DNA of 64,000 nucleotides from Streptosporangium sp. NBC_01756. Lineage in GTDB: Bacteria; Actinomycetota; Actinomycetes; Streptosporangiales; Streptosporangiaceae. Below the pieces are notes generated by a model. It was not told where the DNA came from. It was given only the letters and a program-made list of their open reading frames with translations, and searched no databases. A program made the translations under genes and the position numbers. Numbering within the stretch: the first letter of the stretch is position 1; each line of letters opens with the position of its first letter. Positions 19,301-29,645 of the stretch are shown piece after piece. The DNA lies in NCBI RefSeq assembly GCF_035917975.1, contig NZ_CP109130.1:7874001-7938000 (forward strand), given 5' to 3'.

Positions 19301-22300
19301 AACAGCCCGCCCAGGGTCGTCGGGGTGATCCGCGCGGGGTGTCCGGCGCCGTCGGGCACCAGGTCGTCCGGCCGGGTGAGCAGGCCGGTCAGGGTCCGGG
19401 TGAACGTGCGCAGGATCGCCTGGGCGTGCGTCTCCCGCAGCAGTCCGCTGTCGTAGATCAGGTTGAACTGCGGACGGCCGTCGGGTGCGCGCTCCACCAC
19501 GAGCGTCAACGGGTAGTGCGGGGCGCCCTCGTTCACGATGCCGGTGACGACGAACTCGTCGCCGGGCCTGCGCAGACCGTCCACATCGGTCGCGACGTCG
19601 AACACCACCAGGGTGTCGAACAGGGGACCGCCGCCGACCTGGCGGCCGATCCTGGTCAGGGAGACATGCTGGTGCGGCAGCACCGCGCTCTGGTGCTCCC
19701 GCACCGAGGCGAGCAGGTCGCGCGCCGTGGTGGTGCCGTCCCATCGGGCCCGCACCGGGATCGTGTTGATGAGCAGCCCCACCATGTCGTCGATGCCGGG
19801 CACATCCGCGTCACGCCCGGACACCGTGGAACCGAACACCACGTCCTTGCCGGGCAGGATGCCGCCCAGCGTCACCGCCCACGCGCTGTGCACGGCGACG
19901 CTCAGCGGCACACCCGCCGACCGGACGGCCGCGTCGAGGTCGTCATCCGGCTGCACGGCGGTTTCGGCGAACCGGTCGGACGGGGTGTGCCCCTCGGCGA
20001 CCAGCGAAGGGCCGGGCAGCCCGGCGAGCTGATCGCGCCATACCCGGTCGCTCTCGTCGTCGTCGAGCGCGGCGAGCCGGCGCACGTAGCCGGCGAAGTC
20101 GCCCTGCGGGTACACGGTCCCCGGCGCGTGATACTCGGCCAGCAGCGCGCGCAGCATCGGGGGCACCGACCAGCCGTCGGCGATGATGTGGTGCACGGTC
20201 TGCACCAGGACGTTCCGGCGGGGACCCGTGCGGATGAGGGTGTAGCGCATCAGCGGGCCGGTGGCCAGGTCGATCCCGGCGCGGCGGTCCCGCTCGGCAT
20301 AGTCGCGGAGCTCTTCGCCGGTGATGCCGGGGCGCTCCAGCGTGGTGAACGGCGCCCGCACACCACTCTCCAGCACCGAGACCACGCGGCCGTCGGCGAG
20401 GGCCACGAACCGGGCGGCCAGGTTCGGATACAGCGCGAGCAGCCGGGTGGCCGCCGCCGCGAGCCGGTCGGCGTCCACGTCGCCGTCCAGCGTCAGTATC
20501 TGCTGCTCGACGTAACTGCCCGCCGAGTCGTCGTCGAAGACCGAGTGGAAGTACAGGCCCTCCTGCAGCGGGGTCAGCGGCAGGATGTCCCGCAGCGCCG
20601 GGCCGTCCAGGGCGTCGACGTCGGCCTGGGTGAGAGACACCGCACCGAAGTCGCTGGGGGAGTGGCCGCCCTGGTCGAGCGCGGCCAGCCCTGCCAAGGC
20701 CGCCCGGAAGTACTCGCCGATCGTCGCGACGTCCTCGTCGGCGAACACTCCGTCCGGCCACGAGATGGTGGTGACCAGCTCGTACGCGCCGGTCGGGCCG
20801 GGTTCGGCGATCGCGTTGAACTCCAGGACGCGCGGCAGGCGCATCCTCGGGTCGCGCTTCTCGCCCAACTGCCCGGTGGCGCCCGCGAGCTGCCAGTCCC
20901 CGGACGCGCCCGCGTCGAAGCGGCCCAGGTAGTTGAACAACACCTGCGGGGCGGGCGCGTCGAACCCGGTGCCGGTCAGGTATCGCAGGGCGCCGTAGGA
21001 CACGCCGTTGCCCGGCACCCGGGCGAGGTCTTCCTTGACCGACTTGAGCGCGGCGGACAGGTACCCGGGGGCGGTGAAATCGGCCGTCGCGCCAGGGTCC
21101 ACGATCACCGGGAACAGGGTGGTGAACCAGCCCACGGTCCGTGACAGGTCCGGTTCGAAGCCGGCGGCGCCCGCCACGAACCGTCCTTCGCGGCCGTGGC
21201 CCTCCAGTTCGACGTGCGCGAACGTCTGATCCTGCCCGAGGTCGCGGCGCCACCGGGCGAGGGCGACGGCGAGCGCGGTCAGCAGCACGTCGTTGACGCC
21301 CGCGTGGAACCTCGCCGGAATCTCGCCCAGCAGCGCGGCTGTGACCTCGGGGTCGACCGAGACGGTCCGAACCCGCTCACCGGCGACGGTGTCGGATCCG
21401 GACAGTGGACGCCGGCCCAACGGTCCGTCCGCTCCCGGCAGGGGACGCCGGAAGTAGTCGCGGTCCGTGTCGAACGTCGCGCGCCCGAGCAGCTGCGTCC
21501 AGCGCCGGAACGACGTGCCCACCGGGGGCAACTCGATCGGCGTGCCCGAGGTGAGCTGCCGCCACGCCGTGGCCAGGTCCTCCATCAGGACCCGCCATGA
21601 CACGCCGTCGATCACCACGTGATGGACGGCCATGACCAGTTGCCGTGCCTCGCGCCGCCAGACGGCACGGAGCATCACGCCGTTGTCCGGGTCCAGCCCG
21701 TCGGTGGCGAGCCCGACGCACTCGTCGAGCGGCCGGTCGCTCTCCTGCCATCCCGCGGCGGCCTGGTCCGCCTTCGGGATGTCGAAGCCCCACCGGGCGC
21801 CGCGCACCAGCTTGGCGCGCAGCATGTCGTGCCGCCTGACCACTGCGGCGAGCATCTCGTCGAGGGCGTCGGCGGTCAGGTCCGCCGGGGTGTTCAGCAC
21901 CACCGACTGCACGAAGCCGTCGATCGCGTCCGTGCTCTCGCCGAGCCACTGCACGATGGGCGCCCCGGCGACGGAACCGGTCGCGACATCCCCGCGGTCC
22001 ACGGGGGAGACGTCATCACGGCTCGCCACCGCCGCCAGCGCCCCCACGGTGCCGTTGGTGAAGATCTGCGCCGCCGTGACGTGGAGGCCCGCGTCGCGCA
22101 GCGCGCTCAGCAGCGAGATCGCCAGGATGCTGTCTCCGCCGAGCCTGAAGAAGTTCTGGTCGGCACCGACCTCGTCCAGTCGCAGCACCGACGCGACCGC
22201 CGCGCATACCACGCGCTCGTTCTCGGTGGCGGGCGGGATGAGCGAACCCGCCTCGATGGCCGGCTCCGGCAACGCGTTCCGGTCCACCTTGCCGTTCGGG

Positions 22301-24165
22301 GTGAGCGGGAACTCCCTCATCACGACGATGTGCGCGGGCACCATGTACTCGACCAGGTGTTCGACGGCCCACGCCTTGACCTCGTCCGCCCGCAGGGCCT
22401 CGCTCCCGGCCGCCGGGATCACGTACCCCACCAGGTAGGTGCCGCCCGCCGCGTTCTTCTTCGCGATGACACAGGTGTGCCGTACCCGGGGGTGCTCCGC
22501 GAGACCGACCTCGACATCCTCGATCTCCAGCCGCATGCCGCGGATCTTGATCTGGTTGTCGGTCCGGCCGAGGAAGTCCAGCGACCCGTCCGGGGCGAAC
22601 CGCGCGAGGTCACCGGTCCGGTACAGCCGGGACCCGTCCCCGGCGAACGGATTCGCCACGAACCGGGATGCCGTCAGGCCGGGCGCGTTGACGTACCCGC
22701 GCCCCAGCAGGAACCCGCCCACGTACAGCTCGCCGCCGACACCGACCGGGACCGGGCGCAGCTCCTCGTCCAGCACGTACAACTCGGTGTTGGGGTTGGC
22801 CTTGCCGATCGACGTCGACAGGCGTTCCGCCGCACCCCGGTAGATGACGTGCGAGACACCGATCGTCGTCTCGGCCGGGCCGTAGCCGTGGTACATGGGA
22901 ATGTCGAGCCGGGTGCGGAACCGCTCGTACAGCTCCGGGGTCAGCACCTCGCCGCCGCACCACACGTGCCTCAGGCTGTCCAGCCGCCCGGAGTCGCCCG
23001 CGATCTCCAGCAGCACGTCCAGCATGGACGACACCAGGTACGTGAAGGTGACGCGCTGCTCGGTGATCACGCTCAGCAGGTGGTGCGGGTCGCGTTCACC
23101 GCCGGGCCGCAGGACCACCAGTCTGCCGCCGCGCACCAGCGGCAGGAAGATCTCGTTGATGGAGATGTCGAACGACAGCGGCGCCTTGAACAGCGACGCG
23201 TCGTCGTGGCCGAAGCCCAGGATCTCGTCGGCCTGCCACAGCAGGCGCTCGCTGATCGCCTCGTGCCGGATCATCGCGCCCTTGGGCCGCCCGGTCGAAC
23301 CGGAGGTGAAGATCACGTATGCCAGGGCGGGGCCGGGGACGGCGATCTCGGTGCTCTCGGTGGGATACGAACCGAACCGCCAGTCGTCGAGGTCGACGGC
23401 CACGGCTTCCGGTTCGCCCGCGTCGTGCTCGCCGGAGCCGTTGAGCTGCACCACGACCCGGGCGTCGTCGATCACGACCGCTCTGCGCGCGGCGGGCCAG
23501 TGCGGATCGAGCGGCACGAACGCGCACCCCGCCTGGAGCACGCCGAGCAGACCGATCACCATCTCGGCGGAGCGGCCCAGCGAGACACCGACGACCTGTT
23601 CGGCGGTGAGTCCGCGTTCGACCAGGTGGTGGGCCAGCTGGTTGGACAGCTCGGCCGCCTCACGGTAGGTCAGCGACCGGTGTTCGTCGACGACGGCGAC
23701 GGCGTCCGGCCTCGCGCGAACCTGCTCGCGGAACATCTCCACGATGGTCGGGCGGACCCGGTCGGCCTTGGTGTCGTTCCATTCGGCCAGGGCTTCGAGC
23801 CGTGCCGTCACACTGGAGGGGCCGATGGTGCCCACGGGCCGATCCGGGAAGTCGGCCAGGTCGTCCAGTGCGAGCCGTACGTCGGTCAGCGCGACGCCCT
23901 CGGGGACGGTGATGCTCCGGCCGTCCGCGCCGACCTCCCAGCCGTCGACCCCCTCCCCGCCGTTGTCCACCCATCCGAGGACGTCGGCGAACAGGGTGCC
24001 GGAGGTGAGGTCGAGGCTGCCGGGGCGCAGGCCCGTCGCCCAGTAGGCCAGCCCGATGGCGCACGCTTCGGTGATGGTCCTGTCGGAGTATTCGCCGGTC
24101 CGCCGGCGCACGTCGGCCAGGCGCGCGGGAGAAAGCAGTGCGAGACGAGTGCTCGGTTCCATCAT
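13297..24165 (-). CDS. cchH: Coelichelin-type trimodular nonribosomal peptide synthetase
   Basis: This 3622-residue enzyme reads A1-T1-E1, C2-A2-T2-E2, C3-A3-T3, without a thioesterase. Markers by residue: A1 [11 protein letters not shown] ~282, T1 LGGDSI ~675, E1 HHVVIDG ~850, C2 HHIIADG ~1327, A2 [11 protein letters not shown] ~1770, T2 AGGDSI ~2155, E2 HHLAVDS ~2333, C3 YHLLLWDG ~2732, A3 [11 protein letters not shown] ~3185, T3 LGGHSM ~3575. Specificity codes read by eye: A1 DINYWGGIGK, A2 DFWNIGMVHK, A3 DMENLGLINK. As I recall them, these match CchH of S. coelicolor: N5-formyl-N5-hydroxyornithine, threonine and N5-hydroxyornithine. The two E domains predict D-residues 1 and 2. Coelichelin is a tetrapeptide made by three modules, so one module acts twice or out of order. 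Oddity: the second His of the C3 HHxxxDG motif is Leu. An iron box lies 29 bases upstream. Release may involve the esterase at 29701. Confidence 0.96.
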   Translation of the reverse strand: MMEPSTRLALLSPARLADVRRRTGEYSDRTITEACAIGLAYWATGLRPGSLDLTSGTLFADVLGWVDNGGEGVDGWEVGADGRSITVPEGVALTDVRLALDDLADFPDRPVGTIGPSSVTARLEALAEWNDTKADRVRPTIVEMFREQVRARPDAVAVVDEHRSLTYREAAELSNQLAHHLVERGLTAEQVVGVSLGRSAEMVIGLLGVLQAGCAFVPLDPHWPAARRAVVIDDARVVVQLNGSGEHDAGEPEAVAVDLDDWRFGSYPTESTEIAVPGPALAYVIFTSGSTGRPKGAMIRHEAISERLLWQADEILGFGHDDASLFKAPLSFDISINEIFLPLVRGGRLVVLRPGGERDPHHLLSVITEQRVTFTYLVSSMLDVLLEIAGDSGRLDSLRHVWCGGEVLTPELYERFRTRLDIPMYHGYGPAETTIGVSHVIYRGAAERLSTSIGKANPNTELYVLDEELRPVPVGVGGELYVGGFLLGRGYVNAPGLTASRFVANPFAGDGSRLYRTGDLARFAPDGSLDFLGRTDNQIKIRGMRLEIEDVEVGLAEHPRVRHTCVIAKKNAAGGTYLVGYVIPAAGSEALRADEVKAWAVEHLVEYMVPAHIVVMREFPLTPNGKVDRNALPEPAIEAGSLIPPATENERVVCAAVASVLRLDEVGADQNFFRLGGDSILAISLLSALRDAGLHVTAAQIFTNGTVGALAAVASRDDVSPVDRGDVATGSVAGAPIVQWLGESTDAIDGFVQSVVLNTPADLTADALDEMLAAVVRRHDMLRAKLVRGARWGFDIPKADQAAAGWQESDRPLDECVGLATDGLDPDNGVMLRAVWRREARQLVMAVHHVVIDGVSWRVLMEDLATAWRQLTSGTPIELPPVGTSFRRWTQLLGRATFDTDRDYFRRPLPGADGPLGRRPLSGSDTVAGERVRTVSVDPEVTAALLGEIPARFHAGVNDVLLTALAVALARWRRDLGQDQTFAHVELEGHGREGRFVAGAAGFEPDLSRTVGWFTTLFPVIVDPGATADFTAPGYLSAALKSVKEDLARVPGNGVSYGALRYLTGTGFDAPAPQVLFNYLGRFDAGASGDWQLAGATGQLGEKRDPRMRLPRVLEFNAIAEPGPTGAYELVTTISWPDGVFADEDVATIGEYFRAALAGLAALDQGGHSPSDFGAVSLTQADVDALDGPALRDILPLTPLQEGLYFHSVFDDDSAGSYVEQQILTLDGDVDADRLAAAATRLLALYPNLAARFVALADGRVVSVLESGVRAPFTTLERPGITGEELRDYAERDRRAGIDLATGPLMRYTLIRTGPRRNVLVQTVHHIIADGWSVPPMLRALLAEYHAPGTVYPQGDFAGYVRRLAALDDDESDRVWRDQLAGLPGPSLVAEGHTPSDRFAETAVQPDDDLDAAVRSAGVPLSVAVHSAWAVTLGGILPGKDVVFGSTVSGRDADVPGIDDMVGLLINTIPVRARWDGTTTARDLLASVREHQSAVLPHQHVSLTRIGRQVGGGPLFDTLVVFDVATDVDGLRRPGDEFVVTGIVNEGAPHYPLTLVVERAPDGRPQFNLIYDSGLLRETHAQAILRTFTRTLTGLLTRPDDLVPDGAGHPARITPTTLGGLFDAAANRDPAAVAVTQCGLDGSTRSLTYGELADAKNKLASALRAAGVGPGKRVAVAVPRSLEQVVALVATVTAGGAYVPLDPAYPDERLEYILADAAPQVVLVDAEQRDRFTELSARAGVPAQLLVPEDELPLDTTAPEVGWHDPAYVIYTSGSTGRPKGVVVPHSSVVTLLANTQPDMDFGPHDVWVQFHSSSFDFAVWELWGALAHGGELLVPEYGLTRSPVDFHRLVRERGVTVLNQTPSAFYPFIEADRHAGEPVSSLRRIIFGGEALDLGRLRGWVERHGTGSPELVNMYGITETTVHVTHRVLTDEDFALGDDVSPIGGPIPGLVTYLLDDRLRPVPPGRVGAIYVAGDQVSLGYLGRPELTAGRFVANPFAGDGSRMYHTGDLARRTLGGELEFTGRADDQVQLKGFRIELGEVESAVRGLDGVADAAVTVAGSGDHLIAHVVGRMPDDITGLLSAKLPAHMVPGRVLRVDALPLTVNGKLDRKALRERAAQDDTPVPTSDSTIAALVGVFAEALPGCEVDGDTDFFRAGGDSIVAITVVNRARALGLPIAPRDVFLLRTPRALAGHLGTRTPQATAPAPARREDGPLTPTPIILRQRELGGSLSRFAQARALVAAEGTGFADVERAADAVVAAHPALRLRLRVEHGVWALRTDPAREVTVVRTDAADATAVANEAAGRLDPESGEVIAFSWLAASRTLVVTVHHLAVDSVSWLILLDDLAAAMRGAALPPPTTSYAEYADALTTRSAQVIDDLGHWVTTLEAPVLLPVVEGLRETTVEVAPEVTARVTRTAPAALGVGLTELLCGALRTALTHIQPSPTDLAIELERHGRVPVLEHHDYTRTVGWFTSIAPVRLTAHTDPVAAAREITERQPDERGHVAYGWLRYLNPQTAPLLNARPQVLFNYLGRGSESQALRITGGDQGSPYAVEVNAWIDAATGSLRAAFTLADGIPDELTGHWRRALERIADAAATAEWTAPVTPLQKGLFFQAQLAGSAGHYVAQNYFTFDRRLDTGALAEAMAYVIARHPVVGAGFTTDAGGNPVQVLAAGRRVDVRTVVLPADADVEALRARDRDTGFDPDEPPLIRLTVVRLPDDRDGLLLSYHLLLWDGWSREIVLRDLFDAYQAVLTGEPLDPAPATPSFEDYARALDAKDFSGSERFWAEHLTGLPGPTLLAGPAPSLPDDLPHALVRTLSAGQSELLREAARTHGVTLNSVLTGAFGLLLGAHTGRSDAVFGVTVSGREGEGLSGIVGVLLNTVPMWTRARPDDTVREYLAAVQAARVAAMEHEHLGLGEIQRASGHGTLFDNLFVLQNFLDMDAFATMNARHGITAVRADDSTHYPFTWVVTPGDRLTVKLEYRDDDAEHARRLLDDYLRVLEDLARSTGPVGALRGLGPEPEPAERTDVGTDTVVDRFDRAADRSPQQVALVAHGRTMTFARLQERSRAVAGLLARRGIGPEMTVGLAIPRSLDSIVALFAVLRVGAAYVPLELDHPDERIAAIVADARPDVILTVSAVSPRLTGDLIELDRPLPEAEPYPTFAPDDPDRLRHPAYTIYTSGSTGKPKGVVTEYAGLTNMLINHRRRIFEPVLAEHAHRVFRIAHTVSFAFDMSWEELLWLADGHEVHICDEELRRDAPRLVEYCLEHGIDVVNVTPTYAQQLVAEGLLDDPARRPALVLLGGEAVTPALWHRLAETDGTVGYNLYGPTEYTINTLGVGTFECLDPVVGVPIDNTDVYVLDPWLRPVPDGVPGELYVSGIGIARGYLGQPAQTAHRFVACPFGEPGERMYRTGDLVVRRPDGNLTYLGRTDQQVKIRGHRVELGEVEAAFEAHPAVRFAAAVAQPDPQVDGAYRLAAYLVLGGSDLATVAAEVGAGLPDYLRPTHYAHVDAIPLTVNGKADATALPEARPLGALTTSGERGPATETETVVCEFFAEALDLDDDEVSAVSDFVSLGGHSMLAVRLIGLLRREYGPVITVRDLLTLRTPEAIARHLDDNS

Positions 24166-24193
24166 CGAAGACTCAGCCGACCCTTTCGAGTAG

Positions 24194-24212
24194 GAAAGTT
24201 AGCCCAACCTGA
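24194..24212 (-). promoter_or_regulatory. Weak iron box upstream of the NRPS
   Basis: GGAAAGTTAGCCCAACCTGA contains a 19-mer (24194-24212) matching the IdeR/DmdR consensus at about 13 of 19 bases, with one near-perfect half (AGCCCAACCT). It is in the 56-base gap between the second exporter gene and the NRPS start, where an NRPS promoter could lie. Confidence 0.45.
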
Positions 24213-24221
24213 TCTGCGTTC

Positions 24222-26009
24222 CTAACTGCCTTCTTGCCAGGCACGCCACAGTCGCGCGTACCGGCCGCCCAGAGCCACCAGTTCCTCGTGGGTTCCGTGC
24301 TCCACAACGCGTCCCGCGTCCAGCACGGCGATGCGGTCCGCCGCCATCGCCTGGGTCAGCCGGTGCGCCACGAACAGCGTGGTGCGGCCCAGACAGGCGG
24401 CCGACACGGCCCGTTCCAACTCGGCGGCGCCCTGGCTGCCCGCCTCCGCGGTCGACTCGTCCAGCACCACCACCGGCGATCGGCCCAGTACCAGCCGGGC
24501 CAGGGCGATCTGGGCGACCTTGGTGACGTCCAGGCGCTCGCCGCCCTCGCCGACCATGGTGTTCAGCCCGTCGGGCAGCGCCGCGACCCACGTGTCGGCG
24601 CCGACCGTGCGCAACGCGTCCATCAGCTCGGCGTCGGTCGCCTTCGGCGCGGCCAGCCGCAGGTCGTCGGCGAGCGGACCGGAGAACACGTGCGTCTCCT
24701 GCGTCAGGATGCTCACCAGGGCCCGCGCCCCGGCCTCGTCCAGACCGGCGAGGTCGGTCGACCCGATGCGCACCGACCCGGTCTGCGGGGTCCCGATGCC
24801 CGCGATCAGCGCGGCCAGGGTCGTCTTGCCCGCGCCCGTCGCCCCCACCAGCGCGAGCGAACCGCCCGCCGGGATCACCAGGTTGACGTCCCGCAGGACC
24901 GGCTGCTCGGAATCGGGATAGCCGAACGTCAGCCCCTCCACCGTCACCGAGTACGGCCCGGCGTCCGCTGACGCGACGGCCTCCCGGCCCACCAGCCTCT
25001 CCTTCGTGGCCTCGCCCAGCACCCCGACCAGCCGGGTCAGACTCGCGCCCGACTTCTGCGCCTCGTCGAAGGTGAACATGATGGCGCCCAGCGGGGTGAA
25101 CAGCCGGTGGAACAGCAGCGGGGCCACCGACGCCTCACCCAGGGTGACGGCATCGGCCTCCAGCAGGGCGTATCCCACCACGATGATCAGGACCAGCCCG
25201 ATGAACTCGGCGCGGTTCTCCCTGCCGACGAACCGGCCGAAGAACCGGAACACCTCGACCCCGAGATTGCGCACCCGCCACGACTCGCTGGTGACCTGCT
25301 CGCGGAAGGCGTCCTCAAGGCGGTACGCCCGGACGGTGTCGATCCCGTTCAGGCCGCTGATCAGCGCCTGCGCGCGATCGGCCTGGGCTTCCCGCTGCTG
25401 CTGGTAGAGCGGGGCGGACCGAGGGAGATACCAGCGGAGGGCCAATCCGTACGCGGGCAGCGCGCCGGCACCCGCCAGGCCGAGCCGCCAGTCCAGCCCG
25501 AACATGCCGACCGTGGCGATGACGACCAGCACTCCCGCCGAGAACACCGTGGGAATGGCCGTCCGGATGCCCTTGGACACCACGGCCACATCGTCACCGA
25601 CCCTGGACAGCACGTCGCCCCGGCCGACCTGCTCGATCCGCGCGCTCGGCATTCCCAGCACCGCCTGGACGGCGCCCTCCCGCAGCCGCGCGAGCAGATC
25701 CGCGCCCAACCGCCCGACCAGGTACGTCGACATCGCGGCGGCGGCCGAGCCGAGCAGCGCGGCGGCCACCATCAGCGTCCCGATCGTGATCAGGATCGAC
25801 TGCGGTTCGCCCCCGACCACCCCGTCGACCACCTGGCCGAGCAGGAACACCGGCAGCACCTGGAGCGCCGCCCCGGCCACCGTGGTGAGCACGGTGGCGG
25901 CCGTCAGCCACGGTACCTCGCGGGAGTGCGCGGTGACCCATCGGGTGGCCTCGCGTCCGGTCGCCGTGCGCAGGATGGCCGAGGCGACGCGCGTGTCGGT
26001 GGTGCTCAC
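24222..26009 (-). CDS. cchG: ABC exporter half-transporter with intact Walker motifs but lost signature (CchG-like)
   Basis: This 595-residue protein has an exporter-type membrane domain (about residues 30-330) followed by an NBD. Walker A is intact (LVGATGAGKTT), as is Walker B with its catalytic Glu (VVVLDES), and an H-loop His is present (FVAHRL). The LSGGQ signature, however, reads ERLDVTKVAQIALARL, so it is lost. Paired with the half-transporter at 11610-13310, which has LSGGQ but no Walker A, it forms a single composite ATP site. This is the extreme form of asymmetry known for heterodimeric exporters. Its job is probably coelichelin export. The gene lies 46 bases downstream of the binding-protein stop and 56 bases upstream of the NRPS, within the iron-regulated minus-strand run. 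Confidence 0.92.
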   Translation of the reverse strand: MSTTDTRVASAILRTATGREATRWVTAHSREVPWLTAATVLTTVAGAALQVLPVFLLGQVVDGVVGGEPQSILITIGTLMVAAALLGSAAAAMSTYLVGRLGADLLARLREGAVQAVLGMPSARIEQVGRGDVLSRVGDDVAVVSKGIRTAIPTVFSAGVLVVIATVGMFGLDWRLGLAGAGALPAYGLALRWYLPRSAPLYQQQREAQADRAQALISGLNGIDTVRAYRLEDAFREQVTSESWRVRNLGVEVFRFFGRFVGRENRAEFIGLVLIIVVGYALLEADAVTLGEASVAPLLFHRLFTPLGAIMFTFDEAQKSGASLTRLVGVLGEATKERLVGREAVASADAGPYSVTVEGLTFGYPDSEQPVLRDVNLVIPAGGSLALVGATGAGKTTLAALIAGIGTPQTGSVRIGSTDLAGLDEAGARALVSILTQETHVFSGPLADDLRLAAPKATDAELMDALRTVGADTWVAALPDGLNTMVGEGGERLDVTKVAQIALARLVLGRSPVVVLDESTAEAGSQGAAELERAVSAACLGRTTLFVAHRLTQAMAADRIAVLDAGRVVEHGTHEELVALGGRYARLWRAWQEGS

Positions 26010-26055
26010 GCCCGGACTGCGGCGGGTCGAGGAGGTGACACGTCTACCGGCATCT

Positions 26056-27105
26056 CTAGCCGGCCGACTTGACGAGCTCGTCGATCGCGTACGGCAGGGA
26101 CAGCAGGGTGCCCTGCGACATGGCCGCGCCGATCGCCGGGCCCTCGCTGTCCAGCAGGTAGGACACCTTGCCGTTCTTGACCGCGGGCAGGTTGGCGAAC
26201 AACTTGAACTTCTTCAGCGCCGTCTGGTCCGCCTGGTCGGCGATGACGAAGATGTGGTCGACGTCGATCAGGTCGATGCGCTCGGGGGACAGCACGGTGT
26301 AGAAGCTGCCGTCCGCGATCTTGTCGATCTCCGGCGTGCCCTTGAAGCCGATGCCCGTCACCATTCGCCCGCGCACGTCGGTGGTGGTGAACGGCGCGAC
26401 CGAGTCCTTGTACCAGGACACCGCGACGGCGGTTCGGTCCGCGAACTCCGGGTGCGCCTCACGAGCCGTGTCGAGCTTGTCCTGGATCCCCTGCACCAGC
26501 TCGGCGCCCTCGTCCGCCTTGCCGAGCGCCTTGGCGATGTGCAGCGCGTTGTCCTGCCACGGCGCGCTGAACGGCTCTTTCTCGCCCTTGGTGCGGCCCA
26601 CCGTCGGGGCGATCTTGGAGAGCCGGTCGTAGGCGGCCTGGTCGATCTCGGAGTAGACCGCGATGATCAGGTCGGGCCGCAGGGCGGCGATCTTCTCGTA
26701 GTTCGGGCCGGTGTCCCCGTTGCTCATGATGACCTCGGGACGGGTGTCGCCCCACTTGTCCTTCACCCAGGGCCACTGGGTGTTGATGTCGGGAGTCTTG
26801 CCCGGCGGGTTCGGGTACTGGTCGACCATGCCGACCGGCTTGATGCCGAAGGCCAGGATGGCCTGGTCGTCGGTGTAGCCGACGGAGACGACCCGCTCGG
26901 GGGCCTTGGTGATCTGGGTGGACCCGAACGCGTGCTCCACGGTGACCGGGAACGCGCCACCCGTGGCGGCCGCGGTGTCGGTGCTCGGCTTGTCCGCCGC
27001 GTCGGAACCGCATCCGGCGAGGATGCCGACGCTGAGGGTCGTGGCGGACAGCACCGCTGCGAACCGCCGCAAGGTCTTCGTAGCCGTTGTTCGTTGGAGG
27101 ATCAT
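26056..27105 (-). CDS. cchF: Ferric-siderophore-binding lipoprotein (CchF-like)
   Basis: This 349-residue protein has a lipoprotein signal: charged start, hydrophobic stretch and the lipobox LAGC, followed by a Ser/Thr/Ala linker. The rest is a two-lobed class III (FhuD/BtuF-like) binding fold with EHAFGSTQI, PERVVSVGYTDDQAILAFGI, LRPDLIIAVYSEID and VDHIFVIADQ. It should be anchored outside the membrane and present ferric coelichelin to the permeases at 27209-29331. The ATG at 27105 is used because AAGGGAT lies seven bases upstream and the lipoprotein signal starts there; an ATG at 27129 adds eight residues. A strong iron box is 72 bases upstream. The cognate ATP-binding protein (CchE in Streptomyces) is not next to it. 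Confidence 0.92.
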   Translation of the reverse strand: MILQRTTATKTLRRFAAVLSATTLSVGILAGCGSDAADKPSTDTAAATGGAFPVTVEHAFGSTQITKAPERVVSVGYTDDQAILAFGIKPVGMVDQYPNPPGKTPDINTQWPWVKDKWGDTRPEVIMSNGDTGPNYEKIAALRPDLIIAVYSEIDQAAYDRLSKIAPTVGRTKGEKEPFSAPWQDNALHIAKALGKADEGAELVQGIQDKLDTAREAHPEFADRTAVAVSWYKDSVAPFTTTDVRGRMVTGIGFKGTPEIDKIADGSFYTVLSPERIDLIDVDHIFVIADQADQTALKKFKLFANLPAVKNGKVSYLLDSEGPAIGAAMSQGTLLSLPYAIDELVKSAG

Positions 27106-27176
27106 CCGGAATCCCTTGCTTTCGTGCAATCCGCTGCAACCCTGACTAGGAGCAGGGAAACCGTAGCACGCAGGTG

Positions 27177-27195
27177 TTAGGTGAGCCTAACCTTG
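27177..27195 (-). promoter_or_regulatory. Strong iron box before the siderophore-binding lipoprotein
   Basis: TTAGGTGAGCCTAACCTTG matches the IdeR/DmdR consensus at 15 of 19 bases. It sits in the 103-base gap between the second permease stop and the lipoprotein start, so the lipoprotein (and the exporter gene after it) can be read from its own iron-repressed promoter. Confidence 0.8.
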
Positions 27196-27208
27196 CTTTT
27201 GCCGCTCC

Positions 27209-28279
27209 TCACCTCCCCTTTCTGAGGTTCGCCCTCACCAGCAGGTAGACGAGGAAAGGACCGCCGATCGCGGCGGTGACCACACCGACCGGGAGAGTGA
27301 TCGGCAGCGCCGTACGCGCCACCAGGTCCGCACCGATCAACAGCAGCGCGCCCACCAGTCCGGAGGCCACCAGCGGCGGCGTCGGGTACCGCGACAAACG
27401 CATCGCCACCTGCGGCGCCACCAGCGCGACGAACGGGACCGGGCCCGCCGCGCTCACCGCCACGCCGGCCAGCAGCACCGCGCACAGCAGCAGGACCGCC
27501 CGCACCGCCGAGTATCGGACACCCAGCCCCGCCGCGACCTCGTCACCGAAGTGCAGCGGCCTGAGATGGAACGCGACACACGACACGACGGCGATGAGGG
27601 CGAGCAGGCACCACAGGGCCACCCAGACCTCGCCCCACGAGCGGTTGTCCAGCGAGCCGACCAGCCACGCCTGGGCCCGGGCCACGTCCCGGATGTCGGC
27701 CGTGACCAGCAGCCAGGTCGTGATCGCCTGCATCACGGCGCTCACCGAGATACCGATGAGGATGAGCCGGAGGCCGTCGATCCCGCGCCGCCACGCCAGG
27801 AAGTACACCAGCAGACCGGTGCCGAGACCGCCCGCGAGTGCCGCCGCGGACAGGCCCACGGAGTCGGCGATCGCCGCGGCGGCCCCACCCGACACCGTCA
27901 CCAGGAACACCGCGACCGCGCTCGCGCCCCCGGTGATCCCCAGGATGTCGGGGCTGGCCAACGGGTTGCGCGCGATGGACTGCGTGATCGCCCCGGACAC
28001 TCCCAGCGCGACCCCCACGATGAGCCCGGCCAAGGCGCGCGGCATCCGCAGATCCATGATCACGAACTCGTCGACCCGCTCACCCCGGCCGAGGAGCGTG
28101 GTGATCACCTGGGGCAGGCCGATGGGGAAGTCCCCGACGCCGATGGACAGGCAGAACACCACGAAGGCCGCCGCCGCCAGCAGCAGTGTGACGAATACCA
28201 TCCAGGGCCGCCACACGAACGACGCACGGCCGAGTCGCACGCCCGGTGCCGTCGACCGCTTCACCGCTGTCTCGTTCAT
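27209..28279 (-). CDS. cchD: Siderophore ABC importer permease (FecCD type)
   Basis: This 356-residue polytopic protein of the FecCD/BtuC class has about ten hydrophobic segments. It carries the family blocks LRMPRALAGLIVGVALGVSGA, NPLASPDILGITGGA, DEVAAGLGVRYSAVRA and GPVPFVALVAPQVAMRLS. With the permease upstream it would form a heterodimeric channel for ferric coelichelin. I use the ATG at 28279, which overlaps the upstream permease stop (ATGA); an ATG at 28303 would add eight residues and overlap more. The gene ends 13 bases before an iron box. No ATPase gene follows, unlike the Streptomyces cluster, where cchE lies between the permeases and the lipoprotein. Confidence 0.92.
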   Translation of the reverse strand: MNETAVKRSTAPGVRLGRASFVWRPWMVFVTLLLAAAAFVVFCLSIGVGDFPIGLPQVITTLLGRGERVDEFVIMDLRMPRALAGLIVGVALGVSGAITQSIARNPLASPDILGITGGASAVAVFLVTVSGGAAAAIADSVGLSAAALAGGLGTGLLVYFLAWRRGIDGLRLILIGISVSAVMQAITTWLLVTADIRDVARAQAWLVGSLDNRSWGEVWVALWCLLALIAVVSCVAFHLRPLHFGDEVAAGLGVRYSAVRAVLLLCAVLLAGVAVSAAGPVPFVALVAPQVAMRLSRYPTPPLVASGLVGALLLIGADLVARTALPITLPVGVVTAAIGGPFLVYLLVRANLRKGR

Positions 28280-29331
28280 ACTGTTTTGAACTTTCCGCGC
28301 CATACCAGCGCCGCGAAGAACGGGGCGCCGACGAGAGCGACGACGACGCCCGCCTGCAACTCGCCCGGTCGTGTCACCACGCGCCCCACGATGTCACAGG
28401 CCAGCAGGACGACGGCGCCGAGCAGGCCCGCGCACGGCACCAGCCAGCGGTAGTCCGGTCCGGCCAGATACCGGGCCACGTGGGCCACCATGAGCCCGAG
28501 AAACGCGATGGGGCCGCATGCCGCCGTCGCCGCGCCCGCCAGCAGGGTGATGGCGACGATGCCGACGGTTCGGCTCAGCGTGATGTTCACCCCCAGCCCT
28601 CGCGCCGCATCGTCACCCAGATTGAGCAGGTTGATGGCGGGCAGCGTGGTCGACGCCAGCACCAACCCGACCACGATGAACGCGACCACCGGCCAGATGA
28701 CGTCGAATCCGACACCGGCCACGGAGCCCGCGTTCCAGAACCGCAGCGCGTTCAGCGAGGCCTGGTCCGACAGCGACACCGCCGTGGTCATCGCGGTCAG
28801 GAACACCGCGACCCCCTGCCCGGCCAGCGCGAGCGTCAACGGATTGCCCGCCCCCCGGCCGATGCTCGCCAGCCCGAACACGACGACACCGGCGACCGCC
28901 GCCCCCAGGAAGGCGAACCAGACGTACTGGTACGGATTGGCGAGCCCGAACAGGAGGATCACCGCCACCACGGCGAACGAGGCACCGGAGTTGACCCCCA
29001 GCAACCCCGTGTCGGCGATCGGGTTGCGCGTGTACCCCTGGATCAACGCCCCGCTGACCCCCAAGGCCGTGCCCGCCACGATCGCGAGCACGGTCCGGGG
29101 CACCCGCACGGTCTGCACGATGAGCGTGATCTCGGTGAGCCGCTGGTCGGAGCCCGGCGCCGTGAACAACCCGTGCCACACCTCCGCGGGACTCAGCGCG
29201 CGCGCACCGACGGCCAGCGACACCATCCCCGCGACCAGGAGGATCACCACAAGCGCGCCCAAGCCCGCAACCCGCCGCCGACGGGCCTCGGTGGCCGCGG
29301 ATGCGGGACGTTTCCCCACAGTCGTACTCAT
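28276..29331 (-). CDS. cchC: Siderophore ABC importer permease (FecCD type)
   Basis: This 351-residue membrane protein of the FecCD/BtuC family shows VRVPRTVLAIVAGTALGVSGAL, NPIADTGLLGVNSGASFAV, DDAARGLGVNITLSRT and GPIAFLGLMVAHVARYL. It pairs with the coupled permease downstream. The ATG at 29331 fits the family length; the frame is open to 29595 but the extra Arg/Gly-rich part is not family-like. No good ribosome site precedes 29331 (an AAGGGAT is 14 bases up), so translation may be weak or leaderless. An iron box at 29646-29664 is the nearest, 315 bases upstream, and may serve both this gene and the divergent esterase. Confidence 0.9.
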   Translation of the reverse strand: MSTTVGKRPASAATEARRRRVAGLGALVVILLVAGMVSLAVGARALSPAEVWHGLFTAPGSDQRLTEITLIVQTVRVPRTVLAIVAGTALGVSGALIQGYTRNPIADTGLLGVNSGASFAVVAVILLFGLANPYQYVWFAFLGAAVAGVVVFGLASIGRGAGNPLTLALAGQGVAVFLTAMTTAVSLSDQASLNALRFWNAGSVAGVGFDVIWPVVAFIVVGLVLASTTLPAINLLNLGDDAARGLGVNITLSRTVGIVAITLLAGAATAACGPIAFLGLMVAHVARYLAGPDYRWLVPCAGLLGAVVLLACDIVGRVVTRPGELQAGVVVALVGAPFFAALVWRGKFKTV

Positions 29332-29645
29332 TCGACGTACGTTATCCCTTTGATCTACCGAGGTCGCCCGGCCGGAGGGACCGTCACGAGCCCCCTGAGG
29401 AAACCCCGTGCCTGCCCCGGCGCCGACCGCCCGGCTTCGGACATGCCACCCGAGAAGAACCACACCCACCGTCGCCTCGGGCTGTCCCGAGGAGACGGTC
29501 TCACGTCCGGACGCCGCGCGATCCGCCGAACGCTCCACTCTCCCGAGACCGCCTCGACCGGAACCGGCCCGGCCGGCAGCGGACGGCCGGGACATGCGAG
29601 CGACCGCGGCTCGCGTGTGCTCCGAACCTCGCCATTTCGATCAAC
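29332..29645. other. Gene-free divergent region upstream of permease
   Basis: About 310 bases between the permease start and the iron box hold no coding region that I can support; the open frames here are composition artefacts. The space is long for a simple divergent promoter and may be a scar of a lost gene (for example one of the missing cluster genes), which is only a guess. Confidence 0.35.

Noticed and set aside
15970-21144. Very long plus-strand open frame (1724 codons) opposite the NRPS
   Set aside because: It is an antisense shadow of the NRPS caused by high-GC codon bias; its translation resembles no protein and has no start signals.
21619-24225. 868-codon plus-strand open frame opposite the NRPS start
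   Set aside because: Same antisense shadow effect; the minus strand has clear A, T and E domains across the whole stretch.
27177-27485. Minus-strand 102-codon frame over the end of the permease
   Set aside because: It is in the wrong frame of the permease gene and has low-complexity content; the FecCD permease frame explains the sequence.
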